Translations under genes and position numbers: made by a program
The notes under the pieces: generated by a model
The model's database searches: none
Seen by the model: only the letters and a program-made list of their open reading frames with translations
What the model was told of the DNA's origin: nothing
Part shown: in pieces, positions 25,362 through 33,569 of the stretch
Layout of the letters: every line of letters starts with the position of its first letter
How positions within the stretch are numbered: position 1 is the first letter of the stretch
Origin: Acidimicrobiaceae bacterium
Lineage (GTDB): Bacteria; Actinomycetota; Acidimicrobiia; Acidimicrobiales; RAAP-2
Length of the DNA stretch: 64,000 nt
Assembly: GCA_027451285.1 (NCBI GenBank)
Contig: DAIDJP010000056.1
Coordinates: 1-64,000 of the forward strand
Reading direction: 5' to 3'

Positions 25362-25947
25362 CGTCGACGAACTCGCCGCTCGCGAGCGCGGCCTGGTAGA
25401 TCTCGTAGGGCGGCCGGCCCCCGTCGGCGGGATCCGCGAAGACGTCGTGGATGGCGAGCGTGCCGCCGGCGACGACCTTGGGCGACCAGCTGGTGTAGTC
25501 CGCCCACGCGACGGCGTCGCCGTGGCCGCCGTCGATGAAGAGCAGGTCGAGCGGCTGGGCGAAGTGCGCGGCGACGATCACCGAGTGGCCCACCAGGCCG
25601 ATGACCGTCTCTTCGAGGTCGGCCTCGGCGATGGTGCGCTGCCAGGTCGGCAGGGTGTTCAGCCGTCCGTCGATCGGGTCGACCAGGTCGGGATCGAAGT
25701 GCTCCCAGCCCGCCTGGTTCTCCTCGGAGCCGTGGTGGTGGTCGAGCGAGTAGAGCACGGCACCTCGCGCCTCGGCGGCCGCGCCGAGATAAAGCGCGGA
25801 CTTGCCGCACCAGGCGCCGATCTCGAGCCAGGTGCCGGTGGTTCGCGACGTCGCGAGTCCCGCCCGAAAGAGCGCGTCGCCCTCGTCGTCGGGCATGAAA
25901 CCTCGCGTGCGGCGGGCCAGCGCGAAGAGCTCGTCGCGGCGCGTCAC
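25321..25947 (-). CDS. Class I SAM-dependent methyltransferase (cephalosporin hydroxylase-like)
   Basis: 208 residues. Motif I is WLEIGAWCGKSALYLGAAAE, followed by LYSLDHHHGSEENQAGW and LDLLFIDGGHGDAVAWADY; the latter IDGxH pattern marks the MTF_24/CmcI-like group of methyltransferases acting on sugars or small molecules. Its GTG overlaps the stop of the upstream UPF0016 gene (GTGA). It converges on the alpha-barrel gene with a 41-base overlap, unusual in this otherwise tidy window. Confidence 0.8.
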   Translation of the reverse strand: MTRRDELFALARRTRGFMPDDEGDALFRAGLATSRTTGTWLEIGAWCGKSALYLGAAAEARGAVLYSLDHHHGSEENQAGWEHFDPDLVDPIDGRLNTLPTWQRTIAEADLEETVIGLVGHSVIVAAHFAQPLDLLFIDGGHGDAVAWADYTSWSPKVVAGGTLAIHDVFADPADGGRPPYEIYQAALASGEFVDASATGSLRVLTRR

Positions 25948-26537
25948 CCGGTGAACGCCGTGATCATGGTGTAGACACCCAGCCCGGCGAAGATCAAACC
26001 GCCGCCCAGGCGGATCTTGCCCAGGGGGACGATGCGCTGGAGCATCTTGCCGCCGTAGGCGCCCACGAAGGAGATCAGCACCATGGCCACCGACGAGGCC
26101 ACGAAGACCTCGAGCGGCTGATGGGTCTTGGCCGCGAAGTTGGCGGCCTGGATCTGGGTCAGGTCGCCGAACTCTCCGATGAAGATCACGGTGAAGGCGG
26201 TCGTGATCTCGCGCCGGCGAGAGCCGGCGCGCTCGAGTCTCGCGTCGCGCTCGCCTTCTTCTTCCACTTCCTTCTCCGGCACGAAGAGCAGGTACGCCGC
26301 TCCGCCGAGGAAGAGTAGGGCGATCACGATGTCCTTGGGCCGCATGGGCAGCAGGGTGAGCAGACCGCCGGCGATGACGGCCAGACCCATCTGGACGATG
26401 AAGGCGCTCGAGGCACCCATCACGATCGACGAGGGCCGCGCCCTCGTCGACATGACGATCGTGGCGATCATGGTCTTGTCGGGCAACTCCAGGATGAACA
26501 TCAACGCCGCGATGCTCAAGAAGGTGCCGACGTTCAC
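25944..26537 (-). CDS. UPF0016/TMEM165-GDT1-family cation transporter
   Basis: 197 residues, six membrane spans in two halves. The family motif E-x-G-D-K/R-T appears as ELPDKT in the first half (about 17-22) and EFGDLTQ in the second (about 115-121); the first has proline for glycine and the second lacks the basic residue. A charged loop rich in E/R separates the halves. Relatives move Mn2+ or Ca2+ against protons. The GTG has an aggggtg site, preferred over a longer upstream frame that is antisense shadow of pepN. Confidence 0.78.
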   Translation of the reverse strand: MNVGTFLSIAALMFILELPDKTMIATIVMSTRARPSSIVMGASSAFIVQMGLAVIAGGLLTLLPMRPKDIVIALLFLGGAAYLLFVPEKEVEEEGERDARLERAGSRRREITTAFTVIFIGEFGDLTQIQAANFAAKTHQPLEVFVASSVAMVLISFVGAYGGKMLQRIVPLGKIRLGGGLIFAGLGVYTMITAFTG

Positions 26538-26544
26538 GTCACCC

Positions 26545-29046
26545 CTAGAAGGAGGCGCGCAACGCGTCGCGGAAGGCGAGGCCCACCCGCAGTCGCTCGA
26601 CCTGCTGGTCGACGTGGCGCTGCTCGCCGCCCACCGAGTGGCTCGCGTGGAACGCGGCGACCTCGGCGGCGAAGTCGTCGTCGGCGATGAAGGTCCCCAC
26701 ACCCGAGGCGACGCGGCCGCGGTAGTTCGGCGGGAAGTCGTTCATCACGTCGTCCCAGCGCGAGACCAGGTAGCGCCACACGTCGGGTCCGGTCTCGCGG
26801 TTGCGCGACAGGAGCCCGAGCTCGATGGCGGCGTCCTGGAGGCGGAACTCGCTGAAGCACTTCTCGGCCGCGTCGAGCGCCAGTGCCGTCACCGGGAAGT
26901 CGGCGAGGGCCCACAGGTAGCGCTGCTCCTCCTGGGGGGTGGCGGCGTTGCGCCGGCGCTCGAGGAAGAAGGCGTAGTCACCCGAGCGGCCCTCGCTGGC
27001 CACGACGCGCAGGATCGAGCGGGCCAGGTCGCCCTCGAGGGGTCCGGCCTCGAAGCGGCGCCGGGCCTCGGCGCGCACGCTCTCGTCGGCGCCGAGGGTG
27101 CCCAGGGTGCCGAGGATCACGCCGCGCAGCTGGCCGGTGCGCTCGTCCTCGTTCGGGCTTGGTTCCCAGCCCAGTCGCGCGAGCTGCGGCGCGAAGAGGT
27201 CGTGGACTATTGCCGTGAGGCGGCCGCGCTGCTCGTCGGTGACCGCCCGGCTGGCGAAGTCCATCGCCGTGGCGATCGTCGTCCAGGGCGCCGGTTCGTT
27301 CTGCGTGCCCATTCCGCGCGCCACCGCGAGAAAGTCGGCCCAGGTGCTCTGCCCCGCGAAGAGCAGCGCCCAACTGTCGGCGACCAGTGTTGCGCGCTCG
27401 AGCTCGTCGAGCTCGCCGAGGCGTCCGGCCAGGACGGCGAGGTCGCCACTCGCGTAGCGCGTGCGGTACACGCCCGATCCGCCGGCGTTGACGACGACCG
27501 GCGCGGCGTCGGTGACGGCGAGGGGCGTGTCCTCGAGCAGGTGGCGCGAGGGCGCCCCGCCCTCCAGCGAGCGGGTGAGCACCGGCACGATCCACTTCTC
27601 TCCGATCGCGCTCTCGCCGTCGCGGGGGCCGTAGGCGAAGGGCGATTGGGAGATCGTCGCGTTCTCGAGGGTGACGACCGGGTGGCCCCCCTGGAGGATG
27701 AAGGTGTTCATCAGCGCGCGCACCGGCTGGCCCGACTTCTCCTCGAGGGCGTCCCACAGGTCGGTGGTTACGGTGTTCGCGTAACTGTGCTTTCTCAGGT
27801 AGTGGCGGATGCCGTCGCGAAAGACGTCCTCGCCGAGGTACTGCTCGAGCATGCGCAGCACCGAGCCGCCCTTCTCGTAGGTCAGCACGTCGAACATGCC
27901 GCGGATGTCGTCGGGGGAGATGACCTCGTACTCGATGGGCCGCGTCGAGTGCAGACCGTCGATCTGCAAAGCCAGGTCACGCTGGATGCCGAAGTCGACC
28001 CACATCTTCCACTGGGGGCGGAAGGCGTTGGTGCAGAGCACCTCCATGAAGGTGGCGAACGCCTCGTTGAGCCAGATCCCCTCCCACCACTCCATCGTCA
28101 CGAGGTCGCCGAACCACATGTGGGCCATCTCGTGGGCCACGACTTCGGCGACGCGCTGCTTCTCGGCGAGCGAGGCGGTCTCGGGATTGACCAGCAGGGC
28201 GGTCTCGCGGTACGTGATGCAGCCTAGGTTCTCCATCGCGCCAAAGGCGAAGTCCGGAATCGCGATCATGTCGAGCTTGTCGCCGGGGTAGGGGATGTCG
28301 AAGTACCGAGAGAAGAAGGTCAGCGCGAACTTCCCGGCCTCCATGGCGAGGTCCACGAGGTGGCCCTTGCCTACGGGGTAGACGACGCGCAGCGGCGTGC
28401 CGAGAACGTCGACGGCCGCGGTCTCCTCGAAGGGCCCGATCACGAAGGCCACGAGGTAGGTGGACATCTTCATGGTGGGCGCGTAGCTGACGGTCTTCTG
28501 GCCGTTGCCGAGGTCGACGCGCGAGACCTCGGCGGTGTTGGAGTACGTCGCGAGGTGGCTCGGCACGGTGAGATTCACCTGGAAGGTCGCCTTGAAGGAG
28601 GGCTCGTCGAAGCACGGGAACGCCTGGCGGGCGTCGGAGTGCTCGAACTGTGTCGTGGCGATCGTGTGGGTGGTGCCCTCGGTGTCGGTGAAGGTGGAGC
28701 GGTAGAAGCCCGTGAGCTGATCGTTGAGCACGCCGGTGAAGGCGATCTCGAGGGTCGCCTCGCCGGCGGGCACGGTGTCTTCGAAGCCGAACGTCGCGGT
28801 CTGGTAGGTCGCGTCGTGGCTGACTGGACCGGAGCGGTGGGTGGCGCCGCCCCCGCTGACGGTCATCGCGCCCAGCTCGAGGTCCTTGGCGTGCAGGGTG
28901 ATCGAGCGGACGGGCTCGACGACGTCGACGTCGATCTCGACGCGACCGGCGAAGGTCGCCCCCTCGATGTCGGGGGTGAGAAAGATTCGATACGCCCGCG
29001 GCAGGACCGTTCGGGCAAGGCGATAGGGGTTTTTCGTGGTGCTCAT
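26545..29046 (-). CDS. pepN: Aminopeptidase N, M1 family
   Basis: 833 residues, typical of bacterial M1 aminopeptidases (zinc enzymes that trim N-terminal residues in the cytosol). The substrate motif GAMENLGCITYRE and the zinc site HEMAHMWFGDLVTMEWWEG (HExxH plus the distal glutamate in NEAFATFME) are intact. The C-terminal ERAP1-like helical part runs from about 520 to the end. The ATG at 29046 begins MSTTKNPYRLARTVLP, normal for the family; the open frame upstream is shadow. A divergent kinase starts 39 bases away. Confidence 0.94.
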   Translation of the reverse strand: MSTTKNPYRLARTVLPRAYRIFLTPDIEGATFAGRVEIDVDVVEPVRSITLHAKDLELGAMTVSGGGATHRSGPVSHDATYQTATFGFEDTVPAGEATLEIAFTGVLNDQLTGFYRSTFTDTEGTTHTIATTQFEHSDARQAFPCFDEPSFKATFQVNLTVPSHLATYSNTAEVSRVDLGNGQKTVSYAPTMKMSTYLVAFVIGPFEETAAVDVLGTPLRVVYPVGKGHLVDLAMEAGKFALTFFSRYFDIPYPGDKLDMIAIPDFAFGAMENLGCITYRETALLVNPETASLAEKQRVAEVVAHEMAHMWFGDLVTMEWWEGIWLNEAFATFMEVLCTNAFRPQWKMWVDFGIQRDLALQIDGLHSTRPIEYEVISPDDIRGMFDVLTYEKGGSVLRMLEQYLGEDVFRDGIRHYLRKHSYANTVTTDLWDALEEKSGQPVRALMNTFILQGGHPVVTLENATISQSPFAYGPRDGESAIGEKWIVPVLTRSLEGGAPSRHLLEDTPLAVTDAAPVVVNAGGSGVYRTRYASGDLAVLAGRLGELDELERATLVADSWALLFAGQSTWADFLAVARGMGTQNEPAPWTTIATAMDFASRAVTDEQRGRLTAIVHDLFAPQLARLGWEPSPNEDERTGQLRGVILGTLGTLGADESVRAEARRRFEAGPLEGDLARSILRVVASEGRSGDYAFFLERRRNAATPQEEQRYLWALADFPVTALALDAAEKCFSEFRLQDAAIELGLLSRNRETGPDVWRYLVSRWDDVMNDFPPNYRGRVASGVGTFIADDDFAAEVAAFHASHSVGGEQRHVDQQVERLRVGLAFRDALRASF

Positions 29047-29054
29047 AGGTCGCC

Positions 29055-29079
29055 ACCTTACGTCGAAATCTTCTACGCT
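29055..29079. promoter_or_regulatory. Divergent -10 boxes: pepN and PfkB kinase
   Basis: Minus strand: TAAGGT (29060-29055), eight bases before the pepN ATG, giving a leader of about two bases. Plus strand: TACGCT (29074-29079), six bases before the GTG at 29086. The two promoters share only 39 bases. Confidence 0.5.
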
Positions 29080-29085
29080 CGCTAA

Positions 29086-30123
29086 GTGACAACTACTCCC
29101 ACGCCCGTCTCGCTGCGCATGCGCCCCGGACCCAATCGGCTCGCGGTGACGGGCATCGGCAACGCGATGCTCGACGTGATCACGCGCGATTCGAACGGCG
29201 CGTACGAGTCCCTCGGGCTGGTCAAGGCCTCGATGACCCTGATCGAGGAAGACCAGCTCGACACCTTCTACAACGCGATGGGACCGACCATTGAGATGTC
29301 GGGTGGATCGGTCGCCAACTCCATCGCCGGTGTCGCCAACCTCGGCGGGACGTGTGGCTACATCGGAAAAGTCGCCGACGACGAGTTCGGCGAGCGATTC
29401 ACCCACGACCTGCGCAGCCTCGGCGTCGAGCTCGATCTCGCGGTGGCCGCGGCTCACGAGGGCGCCACTGGGCGCTGTCACGTCTTCATTTCCGACGACG
29501 CGCAGCGCACCATGGCCACCTACCTCGGGGCGTCGAACCAGCTGCGCGTCGAGGACATCAACGAGGGGCTGATCTCTCGTTCGGAGATCACCTACGTCGA
29601 GGGTTACCTCTTCGACCTGCCCCCAGCCAAGGAGGCGGTGCGCAAGGTCGTGAACCTGGCCCACGAGCACGAGTCACTGGTGGCGCTGTCGCTGTCGGAC
29701 ATGTTCTGCGTGGACCGGCATCGTCGCGACTTTCTCGAATTGGTCACGAGCGACATCGACGTACTGCTCGCTAACGAGACCGAGATCACCTCGCTGTTCC
29801 AGGTGCGACACCTGGAGCGGGCCTTCGAGGCCATCAACGAGCTCGGCCTGCTCGCCGTGGTGACCCGGGGTCCCCAGGGAGCGGACGTCGTCTTACCCAG
29901 CGGCGTCGTCTCGGTGCCGGCCCGTGAGGTCGAGACCGTGGTCGACCAGAACGGCGCGGGGGACATGTTCGCCGCCGGCTTCCTCTACGGACTCGCCCTG
30001 GGGGCGGATCCGGTTGAAGCGGCCGAGCTCGGGTCGCTGTGCGCGGGCGAGATCATCAAGCACCTTGGCGCGCGCCCCGAGGTCGACCTCGAAGAGCTCG
30101 CAATCGAGGCGGGACTTCTCTAG
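29086..30123 (+). CDS. PfkB-family kinase, adenosine kinase-like
   Basis: 345 residues. The start GIGNAMLDVI, the glycine block EMSGGSVANSIAGVANLGG (about 68-86) and the catalytic DQNGAGDMFAAGFLYGL (about 286-302) match the branch of PfkB kinases annotated as adenosine kinases in proteobacteria and actinobacteria. The branch would phosphorylate adenosine or a related nucleoside with ATP, but sugars cannot be excluded. Leaderless GTG start. It ends on CTAG shared with the convergent CtaG-like gene. Confidence 0.8.
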   Translation: MTTTPTPVSLRMRPGPNRLAVTGIGNAMLDVITRDSNGAYESLGLVKASMTLIEEDQLDTFYNAMGPTIEMSGGSVANSIAGVANLGGTCGYIGKVADDEFGERFTHDLRSLGVELDLAVAAAHEGATGRCHVFISDDAQRTMATYLGASNQLRVEDINEGLISRSEITYVEGYLFDLPPAKEAVRKVVNLAHEHESLVALSLSDMFCVDRHRRDFLELVTSDIDVLLANETEITSLFQVRHLERAFEAINELGLLAVVTRGPQGADVVLPSGVVSVPAREVETVVDQNGAGDMFAAGFLYGLALGADPVEAAELGSLCAGEIIKHLGARPEVDLEELAIEAGLL

Positions 30124-30959
30124 AGTCCCCGTGCGTCGAGTTCGCGGTCGAGTTCGCGCGTGCGACGCGTCTCGTAGCGCACCCACGCGACCGCGATGGG
30201 TATGCAAATGAGCAGCATCAACGCGTCGCCACCGATCCACATGATTGCCCCGCCCAGGTGCACGTTGTCGAGGATCGACGTCGGCGTCGATCCCACCGGG
30301 GCGTCGGTGTTGTAGGCGGGGAACGGGTTGTGCGAGGACATCGCGAGCGCGAGGCCGGTGAAGGTGTCCACGGGCACCGCCGCCATCACGTAGACGAGGC
30401 GCAGGCCCGGATGGATGCCCGCCCCGTCCTCGGCGTCGAGCACCGGGCGAAAGAAGAGATAGCCCACGACGAGAAAGCCGATCTCCTCGATGTGGTGGAG
30501 CCACTCGTGGGCCATCATGAGGTTGAAGAATCCGGTCAGGTGGGTGATCGGGATGAAGACGACGTAGAGACCGAATCCCACCAGGGGGTGCAGGAGAAGG
30601 CGCACGGGGCGCGAGTCGAGGATTCGACGCACGCTCGGCCCGCCGGTGCGCATAGCCAGCTCGAGGGGGCGCCCCGCGGCGAAGAGGGGGGCGGCGACCA
30701 TGATGAGGGCCAGGTGTTCGACCATGTGGACGCTGAAGTACTCGTGGTCGTAGACGCCGATCACTGACTGGGTTCCGAGGAACGTGACGACGAGGCCGGT
30801 GAGAAAGAGCAGGGTGCGCGAGCGCGGCCAGGTCGACGCACGCCGCACGGCGAGCAGGTAGGCGAGCCCGACAAAAACCATCAGCGCGGTGGGAAATAGC
30901 GCGACCTGCCATTGGTTCAGGTGATGCCACGAAAACTGCGTCTGGATCATCGCGGGCAC
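30120..30959 (-). CDS. CtaG-type cytochrome c oxidase assembly protein
   Basis: 279 residues with seven membrane spans. Conserved features of the caa3_CtaG family are VHMVEHLALIMVAAPLFAAGRPLEL, HPLVGFGLYV and the AHEWLHHIEEIGFLVVGYLFF block (parts shown), all histidine-rich and consistent with copper delivery to oxidase subunits. No oxidase genes adjoin. GTG start six bases after a TAGACT box. The stop is shared with the PfkB gene. Confidence 0.85.
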   Translation of the reverse strand: MPAMIQTQFSWHHLNQWQVALFPTALMVFVGLAYLLAVRRASTWPRSRTLLFLTGLVVTFLGTQSVIGVYDHEYFSVHMVEHLALIMVAAPLFAAGRPLELAMRTGGPSVRRILDSRPVRLLLHPLVGFGLYVVFIPITHLTGFFNLMMAHEWLHHIEEIGFLVVGYLFFRPVLDAEDGAGIHPGLRLVYVMAAVPVDTFTGLALAMSSHNPFPAYNTDAPVGSTPTSILDNVHLGGAIMWIGGDALMLLICIPIAVAWVRYETRRTRELDRELDARGL

Positions 30960-30965
30960 CGCGTC

Positions 30966-31008
30966 AGTCTAGGACCGGGCTCAGTTCTGAGAATCTCATC
31001 AGTAGGAT
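30966..31008. promoter_or_regulatory. Divergent leaderless -10 boxes: CtaG-like and 128-aa gene
   Basis: Minus strand: TAGACT (30971-30966), six bases, then the CtaG-like GTG. Plus strand: TAGGAT (31003-31008), six bases, then the GTG at 31015. Both fit leaderless transcripts. Confidence 0.5.
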
Positions 31009-31014
31009 GTCCGC

Positions 31015-31401
31015 GTGAAGTCGAAGTGGTTTAGTTCGCGAGCCCTCGTCCTCCACCTCTCGTTGATCGCGTGGCTCGCGTTGTGCGCCGTCGCGGCCTG
31101 GTGGCAGGTCGGTCGGGCGGTGCAGGGCAACGCGCTGAGTTTCATGTACTCGATCGAGTGGCCGGTGTTCGGGGTGCTCGGCGTGCTCGGGTGGTTCGCG
31201 ATGCTCAACATGGAGCGCGCCACCGAGGAGGAAGAGCGCGAGCGGCGCGAGTACGAAGAGCGCATGCGCGCCGAGGCCCAGGCGGCCCGCGCACGTGACG
31301 CCGCCGCGGCGGCCGACAAAGAGGACCCGTTGCTCGCCGCCTACAACGATCACCTCGCCAAAATCGCGGTCCATCCGAAGAAGAAACTCTGGGGCCACTA
31401 G
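31015..31401 (+). CDS. Small two-span membrane protein with coiled-coil tail
   Basis: 128 residues. Two spans (about 10-33 and 46-60) with WWQVGRAVQGNALSFMYSIEWPVFG between and after them, then a charged helix of about 40 residues rich in E, R and A (ERERREYEERMRAEAQAARA) likely a coiled coil in the cytosol. The same gene type often precedes DUF3817 proteins in actinobacteria, as here (one-base overlap). The WQxGR wording resembles SURF1 helices, but the rest does not. Function unknown; nearness to CtaG hints at respiratory assembly. Confidence 0.7.
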   Translation: MKSKWFSSRALVLHLSLIAWLALCAVAAWWQVGRAVQGNALSFMYSIEWPVFGVLGVLGWFAMLNMERATEEEERERREYEERMRAEAQAARARDAAAAADKEDPLLAAYNDHLAKIAVHPKKKLWGH

Positions 31402-31721
31402 TGCAGGCGGCGTTCGCGCGCTATCGCGTGATGTCCTTCGTCACGGGCACCACGCTGCTGGTGCTGTGCGTGTTCCTCATCCTGCACACCTTCGATCTCG
31501 CGCTCTGGACGCACCTGAAGATCCTCGTGACGATCGTGGGCATCGGGCACGGGGTGGTGCTCTATCCCATCTACATGGTGATGTGCTTCCAATTCGCCCT
31601 GAAGGCTCGCCTGCACCCGGGCTGGGTCGTGCTGATGTTGCTCGCGGGGTTCGTGCCGGGACTCGCGTTCTACATGGAGCACCGCATGGCGATCACGGTG
31701 ATGGCCCGTCAGAGCGCGTGA
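31401..31721 (+). CDS. DUF3817-family membrane protein
   Basis: 106 residues with three membrane helices (about 6-26, 36-58, 72-90). FVTGTTLLVLCVF, GHGVVLYPIYM and HPGWVVLMLLAGFVPGLAFY are the conserved DUF3817 segments. The GTG overlaps the preceding stop by one base and its own stop overlaps the GDPD start by three, so three genes form one operon. The role is unknown; membership is by motif. Confidence 0.82.
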   Translation: MQAAFARYRVMSFVTGTTLLVLCVFLILHTFDLALWTHLKILVTIVGIGHGVVLYPIYMVMCFQFALKARLHPGWVVLMLLAGFVPGLAFYMEHRMAITVMARQSA

Positions 31722-32572
31722 GCGTCTGGACGCAGCGGCGCGTCATCAACTTCGCCCACCAGGGAGGCTCCTTCGAGGGGCCGTCGTCGACGCTGCACGC
31801 CATGGCCCGCGCCCTCGAGAACGGGGCCCGCGCGCTCGAGCTCGACGTGCACGCCACGCGCGATCGACGACTGGTGGTCTGTCACGACGAGACGGTCGAT
31901 CGCACGACGAATCACTCCGGGGCGATCAGCGAGCTCAGCCTCGCGCAACTTCGCGAGATGGACAACGCCTTCTGGTGGATTGAGGGCAGCGACGTCGCGC
32001 CGGGGCGCGACGACGACGAGTACGTGCTGCGCGGACGCGCGCCGGCGGACGCGCGCCTCAGCGTGGCGACCCTGGCCGAGGTCGCTGAGGCCTTTCCGGG
32101 GGTGTTACTCAACCTGGACATCAAGCAGTCGCGACCCGACGTCGAGGCGTACGAGGAGTTGCTGGCACGCGAGATCGCCGAACTCGAACTCACCGACCGG
32201 GTGATCGTGGCGTCGTTCCTCGACGACGCGCTGGTGCGCTTCCGCACTCTCGCGCCGCGGGTCGCGACCTCGGCGGCGACCCGCGAGACGACGACCTTCT
32301 ACTTCTCGATGCTCGAAGGGACGGCGATCGTGCCACCGGCCCAAGCGCTGCAGGTGCCGATGACCTACGGGGAGATCCGCGTGGTCGACGCGCGATTCGT
32401 CGAGAGCGCCCACGAAGCCGGCCTGGCGGTGCACGTCTGGACGCTCAACGACGAGGCCGGCATCAACGAAGCGCTCGACCTGGGGGTCGATGGGATCATC
32501 AGCGATCGACCCAGCCTGACCAGCGCGCTACTGGCGGCGCGGGGAGCGGCCTGGGACGGGCGGCTGGGCTAG
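31718..32572 (+). CDS. Glycerophosphodiester phosphodiesterase
   Basis: 284 residues of the GDPD TIM-barrel family, releasing an alcohol and glycerol 3-phosphate from deacylated phospholipids. The start FAHQGGSFEGPSST has H-Q-G where most have H-R-G, then ALELDVHATRDRRLVVCHDETVDRTT carries the metal ligands (E-D and H-D; part shown). The C-terminal VWTLNDEAGINEALDLGVDGIISDRP is typical. No signal peptide, so cytosolic. The stop is shared in CTAG with the bL37 gene on the other strand. Confidence 0.88.
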   Translation: MSVWTQRRVINFAHQGGSFEGPSSTLHAMARALENGARALELDVHATRDRRLVVCHDETVDRTTNHSGAISELSLAQLREMDNAFWWIEGSDVAPGRDDDEYVLRGRAPADARLSVATLAEVAEAFPGVLLNLDIKQSRPDVEAYEELLAREIAELELTDRVIVASFLDDALVRFRTLAPRVATSAATRETTTFYFSMLEGTAIVPPAQALQVPMTYGEIRVVDARFVESAHEAGLAVHVWTLNDEAGINEALDLGVDGIISDRPSLTSALLAARGAAWDGRLG

Positions 32573-32652
32573 CCGCGACCGCAGTTCGGCTTCTTGCCGT
32601 GGTTGGCCTTCTTCTTGGCGCGTAGTTTGCGCTTCACGGTCCGCTTTGACAT
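32569..32652 (-). CDS. Ribosomal protein bL37 (27-residue actinobacterial microprotein)
   Basis: 27 residues, very basic, ending KANHGKKPNCGRG. The KANHGKxPN run is the core of mycobacterial bL37, a peptide of about 24 residues seen by cryo-EM in the large subunit of Mycobacterium smegmatis; here three residues extend the C-terminus. ATG lies eight bases after a TAAGAT box. It is divergent from rsmI, an rRNA methyltransferase, and shares its stop with the GDPD gene. It is too short for most gene finders. Confidence 0.8.
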   Translation of the reverse strand: MSKRTVKRKLRAKKKANHGKKPNCGRG

Positions 32653-32660
32653 AGGTGACA

Positions 32661-32672
32661 ATCTTAGTAGAT
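32661..32672. promoter_or_regulatory. Bidirectional promoter core between bL37 and rsmI
   Basis: ATCT-TAGT-AGAT is a near-perfect palindrome that contains a TAAGAT -10 for the minus strand and a TAGTAGAT -10-like run for the plus strand. Transcription may start in both directions from one core. Confidence 0.4.
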
Positions 32673-32694
32673 CGACGAGGACCCGAGGAGCGAC

Positions 32695-33552
32695 GTGGAC
32701 GAAGCGGTCGATACCGCCGCACTGGTCGTCGTGGCGACCCCCCTGGGCAACCTCGGCGACATCACCCGACGGGCGATCGAGGAGCTCTCACGGGCCGCCA
32801 CGATCTACTGCGAGGACACCCGGCGCACCCGCACCCTGCTGAGCGCCCTGGGCATCGCCCCGGCCGGGCGGCTGGTGGCCCTGCACGAGCACAACGAAGT
32901 CGCCCTGAGCGCCCGCGTCGTCGCCGACGTCGCCGCCGGCCAGAGGGTGGCGCTGGTGACCGACGCCGGCACCCCGGGCATATCCGACCCCGGCGCTCGG
33001 GTCGTAGCCGCGGTCCTCGCCGCGGGCCTTCGCGTCACGACCGCGCCGGGCCCCTCGGCGGTCGTCGCGGCCCTGTCGGTGAGCGGTCTGCCGACGGAGC
33101 GCTTCGTGATGGACGGCTTCGTGCCGCGAAAGGCCGGCGAGCGCCGGGCGCTCTACGACGTCTGGGCGCGCGAGGAGCGCACGATCGTCGCCTACGAGTC
33201 ACCCCAGCGCCTCGCCGTCACCCTGGCCGAACTGGCGAAGCTCTTCCCCGAGCGGCGCGTGGCGATTGTGCGCGAACTGACCAAGATCCACGAGGAGGTG
33301 CTGCGTGGCTTGCTCGCCGAGGTGAGCGAGCTCGTGAGTTCGCGCGACGTGCGCGGCGAGGTCGTCCTCGTGCTCGACGCCGCGGCGTGGCCCGCGCTCG
33401 AGGGCTCGTTGGTGCGCGCGGCCCTCGCCGAGCGACTGGGCGAGGGCGCCAGCCTGCGCGACGCCGTCGCCGGGGTCGTCGCGGATCTTGGTGTGACCCA
33501 TCGTGAGGCCTACGAGATGGCCCTCGCTCTTCGCGCCGAGCGCGCCACCTGA
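32695..33552 (+). CDS. rsmI: 16S rRNA (cytidine-1402-2'-O)-methyltransferase
   Basis: 285 residues of the tetrapyrrole-methylase fold. Motifs are VVVATPLGNLGDITRRA, CEDTRRTRTLLSALGI, HEHNE, VTDAGTPGISDPGARVV and GPSAVVAALSVSGLPTERFVMDGFVPRK (part shown). RsmI methylates the ribose 2' oxygen of C1402 in the ribosomal decoding centre. GTG start with gaggag upstream. It leads the conserved run rsmI-metG-tatD-x-ksgA-ispE found in many actinobacteria. Confidence 0.95.
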   Translation: MDEAVDTAALVVVATPLGNLGDITRRAIEELSRAATIYCEDTRRTRTLLSALGIAPAGRLVALHEHNEVALSARVVADVAAGQRVALVTDAGTPGISDPGARVVAAVLAAGLRVTTAPGPSAVVAALSVSGLPTERFVMDGFVPRKAGERRALYDVWAREERTIVAYESPQRLAVTLAELAKLFPERRVAIVRELTKIHEEVLRGLLAEVSELVSSRDVRGEVVLVLDAAAWPALEGSLVRAALAERLGEGASLRDAVAGVVADLGVTHREAYEMALALRAERAT

Positions 33553-33557
33553 TTCAC

Positions 33558-33563
33558 TAGCCT
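33558..33563 (+). promoter_or_regulatory. -10 box TAGCCT, leaderless type
   Basis: TAGCCT sits six bases before the metG ATG. metG thus seems to have its own leaderless promoter despite lying 17 bases after rsmI. Confidence 0.55.
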
Positions 33564-33569
33564 TGGCAG

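Noticed and set aside
26128..28227. A 699-codon plus-strand open frame across pepN
   Set aside because: Antisense shadow of a fully motif-supported M1 aminopeptidase; composition rich in G, E, V and R with no domain.
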